DNA from: Chloroflexia bacterium
Lineage (GTDB): Bacteria; Chloroflexota; Chloroflexia; Thermomicrobiales; UBA6265
DNA: 10,909 bases
Direction of reading: 5' to 3'
Assembly: GCA_030430125.1 (NCBI GenBank)
Contig: JAUIGA010000078.1
Span: 1 to 10,909 of the forward strand
Each line of letters begins with the position of its first letter. Positions within the stretch are counted from its first letter, which is position 1. The translations under genes were made by a program, and so were the position numbers. The notes beneath the pieces are model-generated. The model was not told the DNA's origin. It did not search any database and saw only the letters and a list, made by a program, of their open reading frames with translations. Positions 6,665 to 10,909 of the stretch are shown here, piece by piece.

Positions 6665-7318
6665 ATGGCTGATGAGCTGATTCTGATGGCCGAGCCACGC
6701 ACAGTCCACGGGAAGCAGGTCAAGCGCCTCCGGCGCGAAGGTCTCGTCCCGGGTGTGGTGTACGGTCCGGTCGTCGAGAACACGATTTCGGTGTCGGTCG
6801 AGCGCCGCGTCTTCGACAAGTTCTACATGCAGCATGGCCATTCGACCATCTTCAAGCTGCAGTGGGACGGCGGCGAGGAAACCGTGCTGATCCGCGAGGT
6901 ACAGCTCGAGCCGGTCCGCAAGGACCCGCTGCACATTGACTTTTTCGCGCCGAACCTGCGGGTCAAGCTCCGCACCACGGTGCCGCTGGCGCTCCACAAC
7001 CACAACGAGAACATGGAAGGTGTGCTCAACACCATCCTGACCGAGATCGAGGTCGAGGCGCTGCCGATGGACCTGCCGCACCAGCTCGACGTCGACATCG
7101 AGCAGCTCGTCTCGGTGGGCGACCACGTGCGTGTTGAGGACATCACCGCTCCGAACGGTGTGGAAATCATCACCAGCTCCGACGAGACCATCGCGACCGT
7201 CGTCGCCGAGGCAGTCGAGGAAGAGCCAGAGGTCGAGGAAGCGGCTGAGGGCGAAGAAGCTGCCGAGGGTGCCGAGGAAGCTGCCGAGGGTGAAGAAGCC
7301 CCGTCCGAGGACGAATAG
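6665..7318 (+). CDS. rplY: 50S ribosomal protein bL25 (Ctc form)
   Basis: bL25 binds 5S rRNA in the large ribosomal subunit. This 217-aa protein is the long two-domain Ctc form. The 5S-binding N-domain (about 1-95) shows RTVHGKQVKRLRREGLVPGVVYGP (12-35) and the closing LEPVRKDPLHIDFF (81-94). The C-domain (about 96-180) follows with VPLALHNHNENMEGVLNTILTEIEVEALPMDLP and the VGDHVRVEDITAPNGVEI strand region. The last 34 residues are almost entirely Glu, Ala and Gly, an acidic tail common in this family. AGGAG at 6652-6656 lies 8 bases before the ATG at 6665; an in-frame ATG at 6572 would add 31 residues with no family resemblance. The gene stands alone, with its own promoter-like element, leader hairpins and a strong downstream hairpin. 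Confidence 0.95.
   Translation: MADELILMAEPRTVHGKQVKRLRREGLVPGVVYGPVVENTISVSVERRVFDKFYMQHGHSTIFKLQWDGGEETVLIREVQLEPVRKDPLHIDFFAPNLRVKLRTTVPLALHNHNENMEGVLNTILTEIEVEALPMDLPHQLDVDIEQLVSVGDHVRVEDITAPNGVEIITSSDETIATVVAEAVEEEPEVEEAAEGEEAAEGAEEAAEGEEAPSEDE
7241..7297 (+). repeat. In-frame tandem repeat encoding the acidic tail of bL25
   Basis: Three imperfect units of 18-21 bases, each beginning with a GC(G/T)GC(T/C)GAGGG-like core, encode AAEGEE, AAEGAEE and AAEGEE. The second and third units share GCTGCCGAGGGTG. Unit number may vary between strains by slippage. Confidence 0.7.
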
Positions 7319-7343
7319 CCTCGCACCAACATCACAACGCGAC

Positions 7344-7389
7344 AGAAGCAGCATGGCCGGGGCGGAATCGCCCCGGCCATGCTGCTTCT
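7344..7389 (+). terminator. Perfect 21-bp hairpin after rplY
   Basis: Bases 7344-7364 and 7369-7389 are exact reverse complements, with tetraloop GAAT. The stem base is AGAAGCAGC/GCTGCTTCT and its core is GGCCGGGGCG/CGCCCCGGCC. It starts 26 bases after the rplY stop and lies between convergent genes, so it may act in both directions. No U-tract follows beyond the stem's own TTCTTC, so it could also act by stabilising mRNA ends. Confidence 0.7.
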
Positions 7390-7535
7390 TCGGCATTGAA
7401 GCGCGTTGCATGGGGGTTGCCACGCATGCGGCAGTGGTCGTAGGGGCAGGCCTGCAGGGCGGCATTCACCCAGAAGCACATCTCGCACGAGATTCTGGCA
7501 ACCAGCGGACCCAGCCGTCCGTCGATGCGCTACCT

Positions 7536-7571
7536 GCGACAGGCAGTCGCCCACCGTGGCGAATCCGCCAC
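7536..7571 (-). terminator. Two small hairpins after the LLM oxidoreductase
   Basis: Downstream of the oxidoreductase stop on the minus strand are two short perfect stems: GTGGCG/CGCCAC (7556-7561 with 7566-7571, tetraloop) and GCGAC/GTCGC (7536-7540 with 7546-7550). Neither has a U-tract. The rest of 7390-7601 holds no gene I can support. Confidence 0.25.
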
Positions 7572-7601
7572 TCCCGACATCGTCCACCGCCGAATCGCCC
7601 G

Positions 7602-8708
7602 CTACGAGGTGATCGTCGCGGCCGCGAGCTCCTCCCGCACGGCACCGGCGAACAGCCGGATCGTCCGGTGAATCCGCTCCTGCTCGACCCCGGCGGCGTA
7701 GACGTTGGCCAGCATCAGGTCTATCCCGAGGAGGTCGTGCTCGGTGCGAATCATCCGCGCCACTTCTTCGGGGCCGCCAGCGATCATCACGCCGGTCTCG
7801 ATCATCTCCTCCGCCTTCGACCTGGCGTCGGCTCGGCGGTCCGCGCGACTGCCCTCCCCGGCCTCGCCGGACACCGCCTCGTTCAGACGCACCAGGTCGT
7901 CGACGATCTCGCTCATGGCCCGCTCTGTGCTCTCCGCGATGTACATGTGCCGCATGAGCGCCAGCGAGCCGACCGGCCGGATCGGCAGCGATGCCTGCAT
8001 GTCCGGCGTCATCCCTGCCCACCCGGCGCGCCAGGCGGTGACCGCGCCGACCAGATCCTTCGACGGCTTGAAGCCAACGGCGAGACCGTAGCCACGAGAA
8101 CCCATCCAGTGAGCGGCCACCGGTTCGGTGCCCGCGAACCAGAGCGGCGGGTGCGGCTCCTGCTGCGGGAGCGGCCAGATCGCAACATCCTTCAATGTCA
8201 GGCCATCGCCGTCGAGACTCACCCGCCCGCCTGACCACAACGCCTGCACGATGGCAATTCGCTGCTGGAACAGGCGGATACGCTGCTCGGGACTCACCCC
8301 GAGCGCGATCAGCTCCTCGACCCGGTGTCCCAGCCCGAAGCCGACCTCCAGGCGCCCACCACCGAGGAGGTCGACCATGGCAACCTCCTCCGCCAGTTGC
8401 ACCGGCTGGCGAATTGGCAGCGTGTAACCCAGCATCCCCAGGCGCATCGCCGATGCTCGCTGTGTAGCCGCCGCGACCCAGGCCGTGGCCGAGGGGGTGA
8501 CGTGATGGGTGAGGAAGTGCCGCTCGGCGACGAACGCGACGTCTATCCCGCACTGGTCCGCCAGGGCCAGGTCGTCGAGCCGGCGCGCATACATCGTGGC
8601 GGTATCTATTTCGAGGATCGGGTCGACCTGCAGGATGTCGAAGAGCCCAAGGTGGATGCCGCCCGGTGTCGATGTCTGGTCGTATTCGCGCTGCTTGGTC
8701 ACGGTCAC
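7602..8708 (-). CDS. LLM-class flavin-dependent oxidoreductase (luciferase-like)
   Basis: This 368-aa cytoplasmic protein is a TIM-barrel enzyme of the bacterial luciferase-like family, which uses reduced FMN or F420. The family signature appears in order: a first strand LGLFDILQVDP (20-30), DDLALADQCGIDVAFVAERHF (45-65), LGMLGYTLPIRQPVQLAEEVAMVDLLGGGRLEVGFGLG (90-127), then the helix containing PEQRIRLFQQRIAIVQALWSG (140-160) and PPLWFAGTEP. The C-terminal half is helical with the usual acidic and basic stretch (EAGEGSRADRRADARSKAEEM). The substrate is unknown, and flavin versus F420 cannot be decided. The start is GTG at 8708 after GGAG with a 4-base gap; GTG at 8702 is an alternative with a 10-base gap. 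It converges on rplY. A possible weak promoter (TTGGCG, 19 bases, CATACT) lies at 8811-8781. Confidence 0.9.
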   Translation of the reverse strand: MTVTKQREYDQTSTPGGIHLGLFDILQVDPILEIDTATMYARRLDDLALADQCGIDVAFVAERHFLTHHVTPSATAWVAAATQRASAMRLGMLGYTLPIRQPVQLAEEVAMVDLLGGGRLEVGFGLGHRVEELIALGVSPEQRIRLFQQRIAIVQALWSGGRVSLDGDGLTLKDVAIWPLPQQEPHPPLWFAGTEPVAAHWMGSRGYGLAVGFKPSKDLVGAVTAWRAGWAGMTPDMQASLPIRPVGSLALMRHMYIAESTERAMSEIVDDLVRLNEAVSGEAGEGSRADRRADARSKAEEMIETGVMIAGGPEEVARMIRTEHDLLGIDLMLANVYAAGVEQERIHRTIRLFAGAVREELAAATITS

Positions 8709-8828
8709 AATGCTCCAGGGTCGTGGCGCCGCCCGTACGGGCAGCGTCGACAGATGCGTTCCGGTTTCCTGACGAGGAAGAGTATGCCGGAGTCCGTGCC
8801 CAGATCGCCAATGCGTGAAGCACGAGCA

Positions 8829-8866
8829 AACAAAAAGACCGGCCCCGTGGGGCCGGTCTTTTTGTT
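8829..8866 (-). terminator. Perfect bidirectional intrinsic terminator
   Basis: AACAAAAAGACCGGCCCC (8829-8846) and its exact reverse complement (8849-8866) flank a central GT. The GC-rich stem AGACCGGCCCC ends in a run of five T on both strands, the textbook intrinsic terminator shape, able to work in either direction. Nothing is transcribed toward it on the plus strand that I can support. It is therefore most likely the end of the short minus-strand unit at 8892-8939, perhaps also of the amidohydrolase gene further up. It insulates the oxidoreductase gene below. Confidence 0.9.
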
Positions 8867-8891
8867 CCGGGCGTCCCGGCGTCAGCGTGCG

Positions 8892-8939
8892 CTAGGCACG
8901 ACCCTCCGCCGTGACGCCCTTCGTTTCGTGACTACTCAT
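8892..8939 (-). CDS. Tiny reading frame, 15 residues, with an ideal ribosome site
   Basis: The minus strand encodes MSSHETKGVTAEGRA and a TAG stop. The case rests on signals rather than homology. AAGGAGGTGAT (8954 down to 8944), a full-length complement of the 16S 3' end, sits at ideal distance from the ATG. A promoter-like pair lies just upstream (8991-8963) and a strong terminator follows at 8866-8829. The peptide is hydrophilic, with no signal or membrane segment and no run of one amino acid, so it is not an obvious attenuator leader. An ATG six bases upstream, in frame, would give 17 residues but lies too close to the ribosome site. It may be a small protein, a regulatory peptide, or the translated part of a small RNA. 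I do not recognise it. Confidence 0.5.
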   Translation of the reverse strand: MSSHETKGVTAEGRA

Positions 8940-8943
8940 GGGC

Positions 8944-8954
8944 ATCACCTCCTT
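8944..8954 (-). promoter_or_regulatory. Full-length Shine-Dalgarno site of the tiny frame
   Basis: AAGGAGGTGAT on the minus strand matches eleven bases of the complement of the 16S rRNA tail, stronger than any other site in the window. The core AGGAGG is 8 bases from the ATG at 8939. Its 3' half (GTGAT) is also one arm of a possible hairpin with 8911-8919, which would hide it. Confidence 0.75.
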
Positions 8955-8962
8955 CACCCTGT

Positions 8963-8991
8963 GTGGTATCGGAGTACTGCGTCCCGATCAA
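8963..8991 (-). promoter_or_regulatory. Probable promoter of the tiny frame
   Basis: On the minus strand TTGATC (8991-8986) and TACCAC (8968-8963) are 17 bases apart. Transcription would begin near 8956, just before the ribosome site, giving a leader of about 17 bases. A second pair, TTGACG (9041-9036) and TAGCTT (9018-9013), also 17 apart, lies further up and overlaps the stop codon of the amidohydrolase gene. Both are moderate matches. Confidence 0.4.
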
Positions 8992-8997
8992 CCATGC

Positions 8998-9042
8998 GTT
9001 GACCGTACATTCAAGCTATCACGGTCCGCCAGCAACGTCAAC
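8998..9042. repeat. Overlapping inverted repeats after the amidohydrolase gene
   Basis: GTTGAC (8998-9003) matches GTCAAC (9037-9042) in inverted form, and GACCGT (9001-9006) matches ACGGTC (9021-9026). The two pairings share bases, so only one can form fully. They cover the stop codon of the amidohydrolase gene and the upstream promoter-like pair of the tiny frame. They may be a weak terminator or a protein binding site. Confidence 0.3.
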
Positions 9043-9913
9043 TGGCAAACGTCGCGGGTGTCGATCTGACGGACCCTGCCACCGGCTCCGGCCAGCGGTA
9101 ACGATCCGGCATGCGATTCGCCACCGACGGGATTTGCCGCCGCACGCGCTCCAGGTGCCCGAGATCGAGCGTCGCGGCGATAACCGTCGGCGCGTCCGAC
9201 GCCTGTGCGATCACCACCCCCCAGGGATCGACAATCATCGACCGCCCGTAGCACCACTGCCCCGGCGGGTGCTGCCCGACCTGCCCGGCGGCAACCATGA
9301 AAACCTGGTTCTCGATCGCCCTGGCGCGAATCAGCGGCTCCCAGTGGTCACGCCCGGTCGCCAGCGTAAACGCCGCCGGCAGCATGATGACATCTGCGCC
9401 CTGCAGGGCAAGGATGCGGAACAGTTCCGGGAAGCGCAGGTCGTAGCAGGTGGCCAGCCCCACCGTGACGCCATCGACATCGACGGTGACGATCTCCTCG
9501 CCAGGTGCGATGGTGTTGGATTCGCGGTAGCTGACATCCTCGTCCAGATCGACATCGAACATGTGAATCTTGCGGTAGGTCGCGACGATCTCGCCGGACG
9601 GATCGAGCACAACCGAGGTGTTGTGAAGCCGGTTCGCCCCGTCGACAGCCTCGTACATGCTGCCGGCATGCAGGTAGATGCCAAGCTCGCGCGCCAACGC
9701 GCCGAGCCGGCTCGTCAACGGGCCGGGGATCGGCTCGGCCGCCGCCACGTTGCCATGCTCGGGGCCAAGATACGTCCAGACCTCCGGCAGGGTTACGAGC
9801 CGGGCACCGCCGGCGGCTGCCCGCTCGATGCCGGCGATCGCGGCCTCGGTATTGGCATCCTTGTTGTCGCGGGAATTCATCTGGACGATGGCTACCTGTA
9901 GCTGGCTGGACAT
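9038..9913 (-). CDS. Carbon-nitrogen hydrolase, Nit1/Nit2-type amidase
   Basis: This 291-aa cytoplasmic enzyme belongs to the nitrilase superfamily, in the Nit branch whose known members hydrolyse omega-amides or deaminated glutathione as metabolite repair. The Glu-Lys-Cys catalytic triad is complete: E44 in LVTLPEVW, K115 in ATYRKIHMFDVD, and C156 in VGLATCYDLRFPELF. Further branch markers are HNTSVVLDPSGEIVATYRKIH, LPAAFTLATGRDHWEPLIRARAIENQVFMVAAGQ (178-211) and YGRSMIVDPWG (222-232). Length is typical. I chose the ATG at 9913 because MSSQLQVAIVQMNS matches the usual start; the frame stays open upstream, but those residues have no family likeness. The ribosome site is weak. The gene is divergent from crcB, 152 bases away. 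The substrate is inferred only to class level. Confidence 0.92.
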   Translation of the reverse strand: MSSQLQVAIVQMNSRDNKDANTEAAIAGIERAAAGGARLVTLPEVWTYLGPEHGNVAAAEPIPGPLTSRLGALARELGIYLHAGSMYEAVDGANRLHNTSVVLDPSGEIVATYRKIHMFDVDLDEDVSYRESNTIAPGEEIVTVDVDGVTVGLATCYDLRFPELFRILALQGADVIMLPAAFTLATGRDHWEPLIRARAIENQVFMVAAGQVGQHPPGQWCYGRSMIVDPWGVVIAQASDAPTVIAATLDLGHLERVRRQIPSVANRMPDRYRWPEPVAGSVRSTPATFAS

Positions 9914-10012
9914 GGCGCTGATCCGTTTCACTGGTGGCGATCCCGGCAATGCGCCGATCATAGCAGACACCCAGCGCCAGGAACTGCCCGTCCATGCTGT
10001 GTGCCTGTGTCC

Positions 10013-10018
10013 TATGCT
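10013..10018 (+). promoter_or_regulatory. Possible -10 box upstream of crcB
   Basis: TATGCT lies 48 bases before the crcB start and is the only fair -10 box in the 152-base divergent region. No matching -35 is seen. The leader that would follow contains a short stem CTCG-ACTG-CGAG (10036-10047) but not the conserved layout of a fluoride riboswitch. Confidence 0.25.
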
Positions 10019-10065
10019 GACTACACGCCGAACGGCTCGACTGCGAGACCGAGGGAGGGTAGGAC

Positions 10066-10443
10066 GTGGACGTTTTCTGGGTCAGCGTGGGCGCGATGTT
10101 CGGCGCCAACGCCCGTTTTCTCGTCAGCCAGGTGATGGCCGACCGCGTCGGCAGCGACTTCCCCTACGGGACGCTGCTGGTCAACATCACCGGGTCGCTG
10201 GCGATCGGCGTGATACTGACACTGCTCACCGAGCAGTTCCTCGCCGCGCCACACTGGCGGCTCCTGCTCGTTGTCGGCTTCCTCGGCAGCTACACCACCT
10301 TCAGCAGCTATACCTACGAGGCGCTGGGTCTGGTCGAGCGCGGGGAGTGGACCCCCGCCCTGGCCTACGCACTGGGCAGCAACATCGTCGGGCTTGTCGC
10401 CTGCTATGCCGGCATCGCGCTGGCCCGGCTGACGGAGGGGTAG
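10066..10443 (+). CDS. crcB: Fluoride channel Fluc/CrcB
   Basis: CrcB (Fluc) is a small membrane protein that forms a dual-topology dimer and lets fluoride leave the cytoplasm. This 125-aa copy has four membrane segments (about 1-24, 33-54, 64-89 and 97-120) and the family motifs GAMFGANARF (9-18), YGTLLVNITGS (34-44) with the pore asparagine N40, and GFLGSYTTFSSYTYE (71-85). The usual TTFSTF here reads TTFSSY, so Tyr82 takes the place of the second Phe of the motif. Being a single gene, it probably forms a homodimer. The start is GTG with GGGAGG 7 bases upstream. The DUF190 gene follows after 4 bases, a well-known pairing. Confidence 0.94.
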   Translation: MDVFWVSVGAMFGANARFLVSQVMADRVGSDFPYGTLLVNITGSLAIGVILTLLTEQFLAAPHWRLLLVVGFLGSYTTFSSYTYEALGLVERGEWTPALAYALGSNIVGLVACYAGIALARLTEG

Positions 10444-10447
10444 AGGC

Positions 10448-10801
10448 ATGACCACGAGCGAACTGAATGGCCACGGCGTGCGAGTGCGCGTCTACTTCGG
10501 AGAACGCGATCGACACGCCGGCAAACCGCTGGCGAGCGCGCTGCTGCAGCTCCTGCGCGCCGAGCATGCATCGGGGGCGACGATTACCCGCGGTGTCGCC
10601 GGTTTCGGAGCCCACAGCACCATCCATCGCGCGTCGATCGTCGATATCTCGCCCGACCTGCCGCTGGTGCTGGAGTGGGTCGACAGCGAGGCGCGAATCG
10701 AGCAGTTGCTGCCCGCGATCGAACAGATGCTGCAGGGTGGCATGATCACCATCGATCCGGTGCGGGTCATCCGCTACCAGCCGCATGTGGACCGGGAATG
10801 A
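10448..10801 (+). CDS. DUF190 protein, partner of CrcB
   Basis: This 117-aa soluble protein matches the DUF190 family, a ferredoxin-like or PII-like small fold often encoded beside crcB. Family features are VRVYFGERDRHAGKPLASALLQLLRAEHASGATITRGVAGFGAHSTIHRA (13-62), with the conserved GVAGFG and the preceding basic helix, and LPLVLEWVDSEARIEQLLPAIEQML (71-95), ending with GGMITIDPVRVIRYQP. The role is not established; a link to fluoride resistance or regulation is suggested by its neighbour. It begins 4 bases after the crcB stop with GAGG just before the ATG, so the two are surely one operon. Confidence 0.9.
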   Translation: MTTSELNGHGVRVRVYFGERDRHAGKPLASALLQLLRAEHASGATITRGVAGFGAHSTIHRASIVDISPDLPLVLEWVDSEARIEQLLPAIEQMLQGGMITIDPVRVIRYQPHVDRE

Positions 10802-10817
10802 TGCGGAATTCGGGGTG

Positions 10818-10899
10818 TTGATTCGCGGATCGCCATTCGCCGTCAGGCTGGGAATGCGCCAACACGGCGAAGGCGACAACGCCCCCGTCCGTGAATCAA
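10818..10899. repeat. Long two-part hairpin after the crcB operon
   Basis: The outer stem pairs TTGATTCGCGGA (10818-10829) with TCCGTGAATCAA (10888-10899), 12 bp with one G-U. The inner stem pairs CGCC and TTCGCCGT (10831-10843, one bulged A) with ACGGCGAAGGCG (10864-10875), 12 bp, closing a 20-base loop. Twelve unpaired bases lie on the 3' side between the stems. No U-tract follows. It could be the 3' end structure of the crcB mRNA, a small RNA, or a palindromic mobile repeat. Confidence 0.5.
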
Positions 10900-10909
10900 T
10901 TGATCCCGT

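Noticed and set aside
7406..7612. Plus-strand 68-codon frame with two Cys pairs
   Set aside because: The Cys spacing is loose, the composition is Arg/Pro/Ser-rich, there is no ribosome site, and it runs into the antisense of the oxidoreductase gene.
6823..8829. 668-codon minus-strand open frame across rplY and the oxidoreductase
   Set aside because: It is antisense to rplY and out of frame with the LLM enzyme, has low-complexity composition and runs through two terminator-like hairpins.
8944..8954. ATCACCTCCTT on the plus strand, identical to the 3' end of 16S rRNA
   Set aside because: The flanking bases do not match 16S rRNA. It is better read on the minus strand as an ideal Shine-Dalgarno site before an ATG.
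8325..9002. Plus-strand 225-codon frame antisense to the oxidoreductase start
   Set aside because: It passes through the perfect terminator and the control region of the tiny frame, and has no recognisable domain.
10013..10065. Fluoride riboswitch before crcB
   Set aside because: I see no GGCGAUG-like start with the matching pseudoknot and closing segments. The region is also short, and only a small 4-bp stem is present.
1..10909. CRISPR arrays, tRNA or rRNA genes, phage genes
   Set aside because: No spaced direct repeats, cloverleaf folds, rRNA segments or phage structural proteins were seen on either strand.

Overview
The window is GC-rich DNA from a bacterium that uses GTG as well as ATG starts and clear Shine-Dalgarno sites. 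The gene content and protein style suggest a thermophile-like Chloroflexota, with class Thermomicrobia my best guess. That placement is inference from memory of protein families; no rRNA or other taxonomic marker is present.

Layout, left to right. Positions 1-1120 hold an IS110-family insertion sequence cut by the window edge: a 320-aa DEDD transposase with about 150 bases of hairpin-forming leader, where IS110 elements commonly encode their guide (bridge) RNA. Positions 1121-1423 contain no recognisable gene. A 99-aa protein of unknown function (minus strand) follows, then a strong hairpin that probably ends the next operon, dppBC. That operon (minus strand, 1822-3818) encodes the two membrane subunits of a Dpp/Opp-type ABC importer, with no binding protein or ATPase in the window. 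A 280-base divergent control region separates it from a plus-strand operon (4099-6529) of nanE (ManNAc-6-P epimerase), a SIS-domain phosphosugar protein and a BadF/BadG-type amino-sugar kinase, joined by ATGA stop/start overlaps. Together these look like an amino-sugar or muropeptide salvage cassette with a matching importer.

Positions 6530-7318 hold rplY (bL25/Ctc ribosomal protein, with an acidic repeat tail) behind a structured leader, followed by a perfect 21-bp hairpin. A convergent minus-strand LLM-class flavin-dependent oxidoreductase occupies 7602-8708. Upstream of it is a perfect bidirectional terminator (8829-8866), preceded on the minus strand by a very small transcription unit: promoter-like elements, a full-length match to the anti-Shine-Dalgarno sequence and a 15-codon reading frame whose RNA can form two mutually exclusive folds. 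I regard this as the least explained part of the window.

A Nit-type carbon-nitrogen hydrolase (minus, 9038-9913) comes next, then a plus-strand fluoride-export pair, crcB and a DUF190 gene (10066-10801). The window ends in a long two-part hairpin (10818-10899) of unknown role.
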